Source of the DNA: Bacillota bacterium
Lineage (GTDB): Bacteria > Bacillota > Clostridia > Peptostreptococcales > Anaerovoracaceae
DNA: 64,000 nt
Direction: 5' to 3'
Assembly: GCA_021769295.1 (NCBI GenBank)
Contig: JAETTD010000010.1
Coordinates: 1 to 64,000 of the forward strand
Below are positions 28,290 to 37,850 of the stretch, piece after piece. The stretch's first letter is position 1. Each line of letters begins with the position of its first letter. The translations under genes were made by a program, and so were the position numbers. The notes beneath the pieces were generated by a model, which saw only the letters and a program-made list of their open reading frames with translations, was not told the origin of the DNA and did no database searches.

Positions 28290-29621
28290 ATGGTTGTTAC
28301 AGAAAGAGAGCATATGACGGCAGGCTTAAAGCACATTTTAGAGATATTGGATGCGGGTAGTTTTGTAGAGCTTGGCGGAAAGATGATTGCCAAAGCAAGC
28401 GGTACATGCGAACCGAACCGGGTGATTGAGTCAGACGGTGTTATAACCGGGTACGGCACTGTAGATGGACATGTCGTTTATGTTTTTTGTCAGGATAAAG
28501 ATGTAATGGGAGGAACCTTCGGAGTAACTCACGCAGAAAAGATAAACAACATATACAGGCTGGCGGTAAGAGCCCAGGCTCCCGTAGTAGGAATGTTTAA
28601 TTCGACCGGATTTCGTATAGAAGAAGGCGTAGACGGGCTTAACGCCTTCGCCTCGCTGTATAAGACAGTGCTTGAGGCCAAAGAAGAAGTGCTGCAAATA
28701 ATGCTTGTAACAGGTGAATGCGTGGGAAGTATGGCCATGCTTGCGGAAATGGCAGATTTCCTTTTTATAGAGAAAAAAGAAGGAAAACTGTTGGTAGTCG
28801 GAGAAAAAAGCAAGAGCGACGAATTCTTTACAGACGGAAATCTCGACGATGGGCAGTATAAAAAAATAAGAGAACTGATAAAGCTGCTGCCGCCGGCATC
28901 CGGAAGGCTGCCCGAACAGGCAGAAGTAAAAGACGACCTTAACAGGTTATGCGTAGATATGGAACCCAAGAAGGATGAGGCAGGAGAACTTCTGAAAGAA
29001 ATTTCAGATGACAGGCTGTTTATAGAGACAAAAGTTAATACAGGCAAAGACATTGTTACCGGATTCATAAAATTAAACGGATTCGCAGTCGGAGTCGTAG
29101 CCAACAGCTATGACGAAAACAGAAGCAACAGACTTACTTCTCTCGGAATGAAAAAAGCCTCTGAATTTATAGAATTTTGCGACAGGTTTTCCATAGCGGT
29201 AGTTACCATAGTAAATACAGACGGATTCAGTATAGAAGAGAGGAATAACCGTTTTGCCGCATCGTCGGCAGAAGAAATGGCAAGAGCCCTTGTTAAGTCG
29301 AAAATACCTAAAATAAGCCTGATAGTGGGAAAGACCGTTGGCAGCGCTTACAGCCTTATGAACAGCAAAGGATTAAGTGCAGACATGGTATTTATATGGA
29401 AAGGCGCCGTAGTTGAGATGATGAATGCAAGGCAAGCAGCTCAAATAATGTTTCCTAAGGACACTCCTGTGGAAGCAGAGCGCAAGGCTATGGAATACGA
29501 AAAAGACGGTTGCAGCGCAGAAGTCCTTTCGGAACATGGATATGCTGATAAGATAATATCTCCCGAAGAGAGCAGGAAATATATCATAGGAGCCTTAGAA
29601 GCTTTCAGGAACGTGTTTTAG
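28290..29621 (+). CDS. Acyl-CoA carboxyltransferase subunit, MmdA/12S-like, divergent
   Basis: A 443-residue carboxyltransferase with two crotonase-like halves. The C-terminal half clearly matches MmdA/PccB (SAYSLMNSKGLSADMVFIW, then ARQAAQIMF). In the N-terminal half the usual SGGARIQEG is replaced by STGFRIEEG, and the protein is shorter than the usual 510 residues. It should move carboxybiotin CO2 to or from an acyl-CoA; the substrate is unknown. The ATG at 28290 follows GTGGAGG; an upstream TTG in frame is ignored. First of five decarboxylase genes. Confidence 0.75.
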   Translation: MVVTEREHMTAGLKHILEILDAGSFVELGGKMIAKASGTCEPNRVIESDGVITGYGTVDGHVVYVFCQDKDVMGGTFGVTHAEKINNIYRLAVRAQAPVVGMFNSTGFRIEEGVDGLNAFASLYKTVLEAKEEVLQIMLVTGECVGSMAMLAEMADFLFIEKKEGKLLVVGEKSKSDEFFTDGNLDDGQYKKIRELIKLLPPASGRLPEQAEVKDDLNRLCVDMEPKKDEAGELLKEISDDRLFIETKVNTGKDIVTGFIKLNGFAVGVVANSYDENRSNRLTSLGMKKASEFIEFCDRFSIAVVTIVNTDGFSIEERNNRFAASSAEEMARALVKSKIPKISLIVGKTVGSAYSLMNSKGLSADMVFIWKGAVVEMMNARQAAQIMFPKDTPVEAERKAMEYEKDGCSAEVLSEHGYADKIISPEESRKYIIGALEAFRNVF

Positions 29622-29636
29622 AGGCGGTGAATCCAA

Positions 29637-29939
29637 ATGACAATAACAGAAATACTCATAAAAGCAGGCGCAGATACTTTGCTCGGAATGGGCACCGTCT
29701 TTGCAATGCTGATACTTATAAGCCTGGTTATTTATCTTTTTAAATTTATATCCAAGGAAGAAAGTCCGATTGATGCTGAACCGAAAAAGGAAGAAGTTCA
29801 AACGGGCAAAGGAGAGAATGAGCAGCTTATAGCCGTAATTATGGCGGCGATTGAGGCATTTAATAAGGATAAAAGCGATATGGGGCAGGACGGCGGATAT
29901 ATAGGCTACATGGTTAAATCAGTAAAGAGAAGAAGATAG
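29637..29939 (+). CDS. OadG/MmdD-like small membrane subunit of sodium-pumping decarboxylase
   Basis: 100 residues with one N-terminal membrane helix (LGMGTVFAMLILISLVIYLF), an acidic linker (EEVQTGKGENEQ) and a short soluble segment (LIAVIMAAIEAF). This is the usual layout of gamma/delta subunits that hold the soluble and membrane parts together. It lies between the carboxyltransferase and biotin carrier genes. Confidence 0.8.
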   Translation: MTITEILIKAGADTLLGMGTVFAMLILISLVIYLFKFISKEESPIDAEPKKEEVQTGKGENEQLIAVIMAAIEAFNKDKSDMGQDGGYIGYMVKSVKRRR

Positions 29940-29951
29940 GAGATAAATAAA

Positions 29952-30245
29952 ATGGAAAAATATATCATAAGGGTCAACGGAGCGGAATACGAAGTCGAAG
30001 TAGAAAAAAAGACAGCAGAAGCAGAGCACAAAGGCAAAGAAATTACAGCAGGCACAGCGGGAAAAGTCTGGAAGGTGACAGCGCCGGAGGGCACAAGCGT
30101 CAAAAGCGGCGATAGCATAGTCATACTTGAGGCAATGAAAATGGAAATACCGGTAATTGCGCCTTGCGACGGAAAGATTGAAAAGCTGTTCGTATCAGAG
30201 GGAGAGCCCGTTGAAGCAGGGCAGAAGATAGCTACTGTTATATAA
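29952..30245 (+). CDS. Biotin carboxyl carrier protein of the decarboxylase
   Basis: 97 residues. The biotinylation motif is EAMKMEIP, with the target lysine at about residue 63, in a lipoyl/biotinyl fold (GTAGKVWKVTAPEG, then VEAGQKIATVI). A short N-terminal strand region (YIIRVNGAEYEVEVE) is typical of 1.3S and decarboxylase carriers. It ferries CO2 between the carboxyltransferase(s) and the membrane pump. Confidence 0.93.
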   Translation: MEKYIIRVNGAEYEVEVEKKTAEAEHKGKEITAGTAGKVWKVTAPEGTSVKSGDSIVILEAMKMEIPVIAPCDGKIEKLFVSEGEPVEAGQKIATVI

Positions 30246-30260
30246 GAGAAAGGCTGCCTT

Positions 30261-31385
30261 ATGGAATACATAATCAATACACTGGAAAATTTGCTGGCGC
30301 AGACAGCTTTTCACAATTTAAGCATAGGAAATCTGGCAATGGTGGGAGTGGCCTGCTTCTTCATGTATCTCGCCATAGCCAAGCAATATGAGCCTTTGCT
30401 TCTGCTGCCGATTTCCTTCGGAATGCTTCTTGTTAATATTTATCCTCCTATAATGGAGGAAGGCGGATTACTTTACTTCTTTTTTAAGCTGGATGAATGG
30501 ACCATATTGCCGTCGCTGATATTTCTTGGCGTAGGAGCGCTGACGGATTTCGGACCGCTAATCGCCAACCCACGGAGCTTTCTTCTGGGAGCTGCCGCAC
30601 AGTTCGGCGTTTTCGGTGCGTATATATTGGCAATGGTTATGGGCTTTAATACGGCCGCAGCCGCAGCAATTGCCATAATAGGCGGAGCCGACGGCCCTAC
30701 GTCCATTTATCTGGCGATGAAACTCGGACAAAATGAGCTTATGGGGCCGATTGCCGTAGCAGCTTATTCATATATGGCACTCGTTCCTATTATCCAGCCT
30801 CCGATAATGCGGGCGCTGACAACAAAGGAAGAACGCAGGATAAAAATGAAACAGATGAGGGCGGTAACCAGGAAAGAGAAAATTCTCTTTCCTATAGTTG
30901 TGACTATTGTAGTGTGCTCCCTTCTCCCGTCCACAACTCCTCTAATCGGTATGTTGATGCTGGGAAATCTTTTTAGAGAGAGCGGCGTTGTGAGACAGCT
31001 TACGGAAACCGCCTCCAATGCGCTGATGTATATAGTGGTCATATTTTTAGGTACTTCCGTAGGTGCAACGACGAGTGCCGATGCTTTTCTGAGATGGGAT
31101 ACCATTAAGATAGTGCTCCTCGGCCTGCTGGCTTTTTCTATAGCGACAGCGGCAGGAGTCATGTTTGGAAAGCTGATGTGCAAGCTGAGCGGTGGCAAGA
31201 TAAATCCACTCATTGGAGCGGCAGGCGTATCTGCAGTGCCAATGGCGGCAAGGGTTGCTCAGAAAGTCGGAGCAGAAGAAGACCCGACCAATTTTTTGCT
31301 GATGCACGCCATGGGTCCCAATGTTGCAGGAGTAATAGGAACAGCAGTGGCTGCAGGAGTATTCATGGCAATCTTCGGAGTTTAA
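30261..31385 (+). CDS. Sodium ion-translocating decarboxylase beta subunit
   Basis: 374 residues, highly hydrophobic, matching OadB/MmdB/GcdB. It decarboxylates carboxybiotin and exports Na+. Signature segments are GALTDFGPLIANP, IIGGADGPTSIY (with the essential Asp) and the late LIGAAGVSAVPMAARV plus HAMGPNVAGVIG. The neighbouring genes cannot fix the acyl substrate. Confidence 0.95.
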   Translation: MEYIINTLENLLAQTAFHNLSIGNLAMVGVACFFMYLAIAKQYEPLLLLPISFGMLLVNIYPPIMEEGGLLYFFFKLDEWTILPSLIFLGVGALTDFGPLIANPRSFLLGAAAQFGVFGAYILAMVMGFNTAAAAAIAIIGGADGPTSIYLAMKLGQNELMGPIAVAAYSYMALVPIIQPPIMRALTTKEERRIKMKQMRAVTRKEKILFPIVVTIVVCSLLPSTTPLIGMLMLGNLFRESGVVRQLTETASNALMYIVVIFLGTSVGATTSADAFLRWDTIKIVLLGLLAFSIATAAGVMFGKLMCKLSGGKINPLIGAAGVSAVPMAARVAQKVGAEEDPTNFLLMHAMGPNVAGVIGTAVAAGVFMAIFGV

Positions 31386-31404
31386 AATAAAGGAGCATTA
31401 GACT

Positions 31405-32814
31405 ATGGCAAACAATGTAAAAAAAGTAAAGATTACAGAAACGGTTTTAAGAGATGCTCACCAGTCTCTGGCAGCGACGAGAATGAGGATTGAGGATATG
31501 ATTCCCATACTGGAGAAAATGGATAAAGTGGGGTATCATTCGATAGAATGCTGGGGCGGAGCAACTTTTGACGCCTGCCTTAGGTTCCTCGACGAGGACC
31601 CTTGGGAAAGGCTGAGAATTTTGCGTAAAGGGCTTCCCGGCAGCAAGCTTCAGATGCTTTTGAGAGGTCAGAATCTGCTTGGATACAGGCATTATGCTGA
31701 CGATGTGGTGGAATATTTTGTTCAGAAATCCATCGGTAACGGTATTGATATTCTCAGAATATTTGATGCTTTTAACGATTTGAGAAATTTGCAGACCGCC
31801 GTTAAGGCAGCAAAAAAAGAGGGAGGCGAAGTTCAGCTTGCTCTCGCTTATACTACGGGAGAAGGTTACACCACGGATTATTGGACAGACCTTGCAAGAG
31901 AAATGGAAGAACTGGGCGCTGATTCCATATGTATAAAAGACATGGCAGGAATTCTGACTCCTCAGGCAGCATACGAGCTTGTAACTTCCATAAAAGCCAG
32001 TGTAAATATTCCTCTGCAGCTTCACAGCCACTGCGGCGGCGGAATAGCTGACATAACATATATGAAGGCTATTGAGGCAGGATGCGATATTATAGATACG
32101 GCAATCTCCCCTTTTTCCATGGGAACCAGCCAGCCGCCTACGGAGGTAATGGCAAAAGCTTTGGAAGGCACCGAATTTGACACCGGCCTTGACTGCAACC
32201 TGCTGGCTGAAATAGCAGACTATTTCAGACCTATAAGAGACAGATTCCTCAAAGAGGGGCAGATTGATGCAAAGGTAATGGGAGTGGACGTAAAGACTCT
32301 TTTATATCAGGTGCCGGGCGGAATGCTTTCAAATCTGGTGATGCAGCTGAAAGAACAGAATGCGATGGATAAATTTTATGATGTTTTAAATGAGGTGCCG
32401 AAGGTGAGAGAAGATCTGGGGCAGCCGCCCCTCGTAACGCCTTCATCGCAAATTGTCGGAACTCAGGCAGTCTTAAATATACTGAGCGGCCAGCGGTATA
32501 AGCTCATGTCAAAAGAGACCAAAGATATACTTCACGGAAATTACGGAAAGACGATAAAGCCGTTTAACAAGGAGATTCAGAAACTTGCCATAGGAGACGA
32601 AGCGCCCATTACAATACGACCTGCCGACTTGCTCTCCCCTGAACTTGACAAGCTGAGGGAAGAAATGAAAATTTATAGGCTTCAGGATGAAGATGTTCTG
32701 TCATATGCGCTTTTCCCACAGGTTGCCATGGAATTTTTTAAAAAAAGAGATGCAAAAGCAAACGGCGTGGATATTGAACTTTACGATATAAAAAACAAAG
32801 CGTATCCGATTTAA
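31405..32814 (+). CDS. Pyruvate/oxaloacetate carboxyltransferase (OadA/PycB/5S-like)
   Basis: 469 residues with a TIM-barrel carboxyltransferase. Motifs are TETVLRDAHQS (metal Asp), CIKDMAG (carbamylated Lys), LHSHCGGG (metal His pair) and SPFSMGTSQPP. It stops before a biotin domain; the separate carrier at 29952 supplies it. It should interconvert pyruvate and oxaloacetate. A 5S-like enzyme in the same operon as a 12S-like one suggests a transcarboxylase-type arrangement. Confidence 0.92.
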   Translation: MANNVKKVKITETVLRDAHQSLAATRMRIEDMIPILEKMDKVGYHSIECWGGATFDACLRFLDEDPWERLRILRKGLPGSKLQMLLRGQNLLGYRHYADDVVEYFVQKSIGNGIDILRIFDAFNDLRNLQTAVKAAKKEGGEVQLALAYTTGEGYTTDYWTDLAREMEELGADSICIKDMAGILTPQAAYELVTSIKASVNIPLQLHSHCGGGIADITYMKAIEAGCDIIDTAISPFSMGTSQPPTEVMAKALEGTEFDTGLDCNLLAEIADYFRPIRDRFLKEGQIDAKVMGVDVKTLLYQVPGGMLSNLVMQLKEQNAMDKFYDVLNEVPKVREDLGQPPLVTPSSQIVGTQAVLNILSGQRYKLMSKETKDILHGNYGKTIKPFNKEIQKLAIGDEAPITIRPADLLSPELDKLREEMKIYRLQDEDVLSYALFPQVAMEFFKKRDAKANGVDIELYDIKNKAYPI

Positions 32815-32832
32815 TACAGGGAGGGATATAAA

Positions 32833-34065
32833 ATGATTTTTGCACAGCAGAACGGAAGAACTTCCATAGGGGCACCGGATAAGCTCTTTGGCGTTTCTTC
32901 AAAGGCTAAAGAGAGGATTGCCCAAATCGGCAAAGAAAACGTCATAAACTCCACCATAGGGGTTTTGTTAAACGATGAGGGGAAGCTAATTGTACTCGAT
33001 TCCGTCATGAGATGTATAAGAGGGCTGGCTCCGGAGGATTATGCTGCATACGCACCCATACTGGGGATACCGGAATATCTGGAAGCAGTAAAAAAGGCAG
33101 TGTTCTTAGATGAAATGCCCGAGGCTTATCTGGAGGTCTGCTATGCGCCGGGAGGAACCGGGGCAATAAGAAATGCGATTTCAGCTTATACCAAGCCGAG
33201 GGACAAGATTCTTACATCTGACTGGCATTGGAGCCCGTATGACATAATTTCGGCGGAAATAGGCAGAAAGGTTGAGACCTATAATCTCTTTAACCGGGAG
33301 AACAAGTTTGACTATGTTGACTTTGAAAATCAACTGGGAAAAATTTTAGATGAACAGGATGAGACCCTCATAATAATCAATACTCCGGCTCACAATCCGA
33401 CAGGATACACTTTTACATCGGAAGATTGGGATAATCTCCTCAAATCGGTTAAAAAATTCCCTGAAAAAAAGATTGCCTTGTTGGTAGACATAGCATATCT
33501 TGACTTTTCGGGAGATGCAAAAGAATACAGACAGTTTTTTAAAAAGCTGATTCACCTGCCTGAAAATTTGTTGCCCCTTGTTGCTTTCTCAGCTTCAAAA
33601 GGATATACTATGTATGGAATGCGTTGCGGAGCGCTGATATGTATGGCTTCGGATGAAAAGACAGCCAAAGAGTTTAAAGATGTGATGAGCGCAGAGTGCA
33701 GGGCGAGCTGGTCCAACGGGAACAGGGCTGCAATGACGGTAATAGCGGATATTTTGGAAGATGACAGCTTATTTGCCGATGTAGTCGCCGAGCGAAATGC
33801 CTACATGAAAATTCTCAAAAAAAGAGGAAAAGCTTTTATGCAAGCATCTTCAAAAGCGGGCTTAAAAGTGTGCCCTTACGATTCGGGATTCTTTGTGACC
33901 GTGCCTTGCCAAAATGCCGAGGCAGTAAGCTGCGAGCTTCAAAAGATGAATGTCTTTACCATAACTTTAGGCCCCGGAATACGTGTATCAGTTGCATCAA
34001 ATACGGAGGAAGAATGCAGAGCGATGCCGGCTAAAATAAAAGCGGCTATGGATGCTTGCAAATAA
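32833..34065 (+). CDS. PLP-dependent class I/II aminotransferase (paralogue 2)
   Basis: 410 residues. Same family as 6066-7304: MIFAQQNGRTS start, NTPAHNPTGY, LLVDIAYLDF and the PLP lysine in FSASKGYTMYGMRCG. AGGGAGGG precedes the ATG. It lies 18 bp after the OadA-like gene and 5 bp before an Lrp regulator, suggesting a role making 2-oxo acids for, or from, the decarboxylase route. Confidence 0.85.
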   Translation: MIFAQQNGRTSIGAPDKLFGVSSKAKERIAQIGKENVINSTIGVLLNDEGKLIVLDSVMRCIRGLAPEDYAAYAPILGIPEYLEAVKKAVFLDEMPEAYLEVCYAPGGTGAIRNAISAYTKPRDKILTSDWHWSPYDIISAEIGRKVETYNLFNRENKFDYVDFENQLGKILDEQDETLIIINTPAHNPTGYTFTSEDWDNLLKSVKKFPEKKIALLVDIAYLDFSGDAKEYRQFFKKLIHLPENLLPLVAFSASKGYTMYGMRCGALICMASDEKTAKEFKDVMSAECRASWSNGNRAAMTVIADILEDDSLFADVVAERNAYMKILKKRGKAFMQASSKAGLKVCPYDSGFFVTVPCQNAEAVSCELQKMNVFTITLGPGIRVSVASNTEEECRAMPAKIKAAMDACK

Positions 34066-34070
34066 CGCTT

Positions 34071-34499
34071 ATGAGAAATCTTGACGAAATTGACCTGAAG
34101 ATAATAGAACTCCTCAGCAAAAATGGCAGAATATCGTTAAAAGACCTTTCCAACGAGGTTTTTCTTACAACGCCGGCAGTTGCAGCGAGGATAGAAAAGC
34201 TTGAGAAAGAAGGATATATAAAGGGAATTCATGCCAAGATAAACATGGAAAAGCTCGGATACGGAGTTAAGGCGTTCATATTGGTCAGCGTGCCGCCGGA
34301 AGACAGCTCAAAGTTTTATGAGTTTGTAAAGGCACAGGAATGCGTGCTTGAGTGCAATCACATAACGGGAGAATATTCGATGCTTCTCAAGGTGATTTTT
34401 TCGTCGACAAGCCTTTTGGATGAGTTTATGGGAAAGTTGCAGCACTTTGGCAAAACGCAGACCTCGGTGGTGTTCTCGACCATATTGGAGAGAAATTAG
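34071..34499 (+). CDS. Lrp/AsnC family transcriptional regulator
   Basis: 142 residues: an N-terminal winged helix-turn-helix (LDEIDLKIIELLSKNGRISL, SNEVFLTTPAVAARIEKLE) and a C-terminal RAM ligand-binding domain (GEYSMLLKVIFSS). The frame opens at a TTG inside the aminotransferase gene, but the ATG at 34071 gives the canonical N terminus. It probably senses an amino acid and controls this operon. Confidence 0.88.
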   Translation: MRNLDEIDLKIIELLSKNGRISLKDLSNEVFLTTPAVAARIEKLEKEGYIKGIHAKINMEKLGYGVKAFILVSVPPEDSSKFYEFVKAQECVLECNHITGEYSMLLKVIFSSTSLLDEFMGKLQHFGKTQTSVVFSTILERN

Positions 34500-34546
34500 T
34501 GTATTTCTTTACCTGATAAGGCTAATTCAAAGGCAGGAGAAGGCTT

Positions 34547-36457
34547 ATGAAAAAGCGAAAGATAGCGGTGCTTACTTGGCAAGACAAATTTGAAATGTAC
34601 GATGACCAGTTCAGAAATGAGTTTGACGACACTGAAGTAATACAATACGGCAGTGACTTTTCCTATTATACATTGAGAAAAAAGGCCGTCATGCTGGAAA
34701 ATCTGGGATACGACGCTATATTGGCAAGGGGATATACGTGCGGAATAATAAAAGATTACGTCAATCTGCCTTTGGTAGCAGTGGAACCTGACATGCTTGA
34801 CGTGCTTGAATCCCTGATAAAGTTCGAGCCTAAGAAGGGCGACAGAATTACGCTTCTGTTTCAGGAAAGCAACAACCTGCTTCAATACGAGAGAATCCCT
34901 GCTTATCTCAATTCGATGTTTGGCGTCGAAGCAGAGGTGAGCAGATATAAGAATATGGAAGATTATTTTCCCAAAGTAGATGAAATCCTTATGAGGGGCA
35001 GAATTCTTCTGAGCGGTCATAACGGAATAAAACGGGCAAAAGAATTGGGAGGAATCTGTTCTCCTCTGTACATAGGAGAAAATGCCATAAGAGAAGCTGT
35101 TCTCGAGGCCATAAACATTATAGACATAAGGCGCAAGGACGCAATCCAAAACAAGAGAACGGAAAGTATCATCAGCAGCAAGAGCGAAGGTATTATGACC
35201 ATTGATGAAGCCTTCAATGTAAATCTGGTAAACGATTACGCCGGAAATCTGCTCAGAATAAGCAGGGAAGAAAACAATAAAACCATTGATATAAAGAAGT
35301 GTTTTCCCGAGGTTAAGTGGACCAATATACTGACGTCGGATTTTAAAAATATAGTAACCAAGACAAATGACGATGTGCGGGTTATCATGAACACAAAGAT
35401 GATTTCTGACACGGCAGAGGAAAAGGAATTTTTAATTGCCTTCAGGCAGGCGTCAAAGGTTTTGGAAGAAGAAAAGAAGATAAGAGCGGAGCTCTACAAG
35501 AAGAAACAATATGCCAAATTCAATATGGACGATATTAAGGGTGCAAGCAAAGAGATAAATGACTGCAAAGAAAAAACCAGGCAGTGCGCCCGCTTTAATT
35601 CGAACATATTGATATACGGAGAAAGCGGAGTGGGCAAGGAGCTTTTCGCTCAGTGTATCCACAATGAAAGTGAGAGGGCAAACGAGCCTTTCTATGCAAT
35701 CAACTGCGCCGCCTTGCCTGAGAATTTGCTGGAAAGCGAACTGTTCGGATATAGTGAAGGTTCCTTTACCGGAGCCAAAAAGGGTGGCAAAGCGGGAATC
35801 TTTGAACTTGCTCACAAGGGCACGGTGTTTTTGGATGAAATAGGCGAGCTGTCTATGGCTTCTCAGAGCGCATTGCTCAGGGTGCTCCAGGAAAAGGAAA
35901 TCAGAAGAATCGGCGGAGACGGAGTCATTCCGGTTGATGTGCGTGTTATCGCTGCAAGCCACAAAGACATATATAATGAAGTCAAGGAAGGCCGTTTCAG
36001 ACAGGATTTGTTCTATAGGCTGGGCACGGTGTTTCTTACCATACCTCCTCTCAGGGAAAGGCGCACTGATATATGCATCTTGATGCAGGATTTTATAGAG
36101 CGGTTCTCTTCTAAATACGGGATTTCATATACGGCAGACATCACCTATGAAGCTTATAAATACATATTGGAATACGAGTGGGAAGGCAATGTAAGGGAGC
36201 TTCAGAATTTTGTGGAGCGTCTGTTTATCCTCGGGTATTATGACAAGGAAATAAAGCTGGAGGATGTAAAGTTCCTGCTGGCAAATTCTCCTAAGGATAT
36301 AAATTACTCCAATGTTTACCGGAATGAGCCGCCTGAAAAAGGCAAGATAAAATCTTATGACATAGAAAGCGCCCTGAAGCAGACCGGCGGAAACAAGACA
36401 AAGGCCGCCGAGCTTCTGGGAATCAGCAGAACTCACCTTTGGAGACTGATGAAGTGA
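34547..36457 (+). CDS. PrpR-type sigma-54-dependent transcriptional activator
   Basis: 636 residues. Residues 1-200 resemble the PrpR_N sensor domain (GYDAILARGYTCGIIKDYV); about 205-320 look like a PAS domain (SKSEGIMTIDEAFNVN). An AAA+ domain follows with Walker A GESGVGKE, the sigma-54 contact loop EGSFTGAKKGG, FLDEIGEL and RQDLFYRL. A Fis-type helix-turn-helix ends the protein (GGNKTKAAELLGISRTHLW). The only -24/-12 promoters recognised here are in the divergent 4-hydroxybutyrate region 5 kb away, so that locus is its likely target (inference). AGGAGA precedes the ATG. Confidence 0.92.
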   Translation: MKKRKIAVLTWQDKFEMYDDQFRNEFDDTEVIQYGSDFSYYTLRKKAVMLENLGYDAILARGYTCGIIKDYVNLPLVAVEPDMLDVLESLIKFEPKKGDRITLLFQESNNLLQYERIPAYLNSMFGVEAEVSRYKNMEDYFPKVDEILMRGRILLSGHNGIKRAKELGGICSPLYIGENAIREAVLEAINIIDIRRKDAIQNKRTESIISSKSEGIMTIDEAFNVNLVNDYAGNLLRISREENNKTIDIKKCFPEVKWTNILTSDFKNIVTKTNDDVRVIMNTKMISDTAEEKEFLIAFRQASKVLEEEKKIRAELYKKKQYAKFNMDDIKGASKEINDCKEKTRQCARFNSNILIYGESGVGKELFAQCIHNESERANEPFYAINCAALPENLLESELFGYSEGSFTGAKKGGKAGIFELAHKGTVFLDEIGELSMASQSALLRVLQEKEIRRIGGDGVIPVDVRVIAASHKDIYNEVKEGRFRQDLFYRLGTVFLTIPPLRERRTDICILMQDFIERFSSKYGISYTADITYEAYKYILEYEWEGNVRELQNFVERLFILGYYDKEIKLEDVKFLLANSPKDINYSNVYRNEPPEKGKIKSYDIESALKQTGGNKTKAAELLGISRTHLWRLMK

Positions 36458-36499
36458 ATATAAATGAACAGCAACGCCCGGCGGGCGGCGATCAGCGAG

Positions 36500-36727
36500 A
36501 CTGCCGTAAACCTTAAATTTTCTTTGAATTGCGGCATTTTGACAGGGATGACAGGGGCCAAATTGCCGTAAAGTTCGCAATTTCTTTTAAATACGGCATT
36601 TTATGAGCCGTAGGAAGGGTAAAATTGCCGTAAATTTAAAATTTTTCTTATTTCCCGGCATTTTGGCGGGAAATAAGGTAGCAAAAGTGCCGCAAATAGG
36701 AGATTTTCTTAAATTTGCGGCACTTTA
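36500..36727 (+). repeat. Hairpin array C: four 62-bp units (TGCCGYAAA family)
   Basis: Palindromes start at 36502, 36564, 36626 and 36688, exactly 62 bp apart, each TGCCGYAAA ... TTTTCTT ... CGGCA(T/C)TTT. The linker after unit 1 ends GGGGCCAAAT. The array fills the gap between convergent genes. Unit 1 on the plus strand and unit 4 on the minus strand each make a hairpin followed by TTTT, so the ends may act as terminators for the activator and etfA genes. Confidence 0.85.
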
Positions 36728-36762
36728 CAATTTAAACAGTTGCGGCGACACCATCCGGTGTT

Positions 36763-37839
36763 TTAATCCCATAATGCCAGTATTTCAGGGATAACTTTCT
36801 TCAAATCGCCTTCGATAGCATAGTCTGCCAGTTTCATCATCGGACATTCAGGGTCCTTGTTTATGGCAACTATTATCTTGGAAGTCTGCATTCCTGCAAG
36901 GTGTTGTATTGCACCGGAGATGCCGCAGGCAAAATAGATTTCAGGCTTTACGGTGGTGCCTGTCTGGCCGACCTGATGACTCTGGTCAATCCAGCCTGCA
37001 TCTACTGCGGCTCTTGAAGCGCCTACGACGCCGCCGACCTTTTCTGCGAGAGCCCTTATCAGCTCAAAGCCCTCGGGACCGCCCAGACCTCTTCCGCCGG
37101 AGCAGATGATTTTGGCGTCAGTAAGGGAAACCATTTCCTTGACAGCCTTTACCGTTTCCAAGACTTCGACGGAGATGTCCTCCGGAGCGAGAGCCACCTG
37201 TACCCGAACAAGTTCGCCGGAAGCGACGGAGGCGCCATCGGCCTTTTCACGCTTGCTCATAACCCCCGGCCTTACGGTTGCCATTTGAGGTCGGGTGCCG
37301 GGAGTAACGATTGTGGCCATGAGATTTCCGCCGAAAGCAGGTCTTGTCTGTTTAAGACCCTTGCTCTGGTCATTTCTGTCAAGACCTGTTAAGCTGGCGG
37401 TGGTATTTTGTTCGAGATAATCCATGTAGCTGGCAACGCTGATGTCAAGCCTTGTGCAGTCTGCCGTAAGGCCGGTGTTAAGCCTTGCGGCGATTCTCGG
37501 AGCCAAATCACGGCCTATGTGAGTTGCGCCGAAAAGAACGATTTCGGGCATGTATTCGTTTATGGCATCCGTAATCGCCTTTGTGTATCCGTCAGTAGTG
37601 TAGTTGGCAAGCAGAGGGTGCTCAAGCAGGTATACCTTGTCCGCTCCGTAAGCATAGAGCTCGTCCTTCAAATTTTCCACATCATTTCCGACAAGGACGG
37701 CACAAACCTTTGTATCATTGCCAAGCTCTCTTGAAAGCCTGTAACCTTCGCCGACAAGCTCAAGGGCGACATTCATGAGCTTTCCGTTTCTCTGTTCGGC
37801 AAAAACCCATATATCTTTATATTTTTCAAAATCTTTCAT
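36763..37839 (-). CDS. etfA: Electron transfer flavoprotein alpha subunit
   Basis: 358 residues. The C-terminal FAD-binding region is clear ([20 protein letters not shown], then [18 protein letters not shown]), as is [13 protein letters not shown]. It pairs with EtfB, 11 bp upstream, to carry electrons for the acyl-CoA dehydrogenase. Last gene of the leftward operon. Confidence 0.95.
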   Translation of the reverse strand: MKDFEKYKDIWVFAEQRNGKLMNVALELVGEGYRLSRELGNDTKVCAVLVGNDVENLKDELYAYGADKVYLLEHPLLANYTTDGYTKAITDAINEYMPEIVLFGATHIGRDLAPRIAARLNTGLTADCTRLDISVASYMDYLEQNTTASLTGLDRNDQSKGLKQTRPAFGGNLMATIVTPGTRPQMATVRPGVMSKREKADGASVASGELVRVQVALAPEDISVEVLETVKAVKEMVSLTDAKIICSGGRGLGGPEGFELIRALAEKVGGVVGASRAAVDAGWIDQSHQVGQTGTTVKPEIYFACGISGAIQHLAGMQTSKIIVAINKDPECPMMKLADYAIEGDLKKVIPEILALWD

Positions 37840-37850
37840 CGTTTTCCTCC

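Noticed and set aside
36748..36765. Small hairpin ACACC/GGTGT with TTTT at the etfA stop as a terminator
   Set aside because: The T run is on the strand opposite to etfA and the stem is only 5 bp; array C is the better candidate for both flanking genes.
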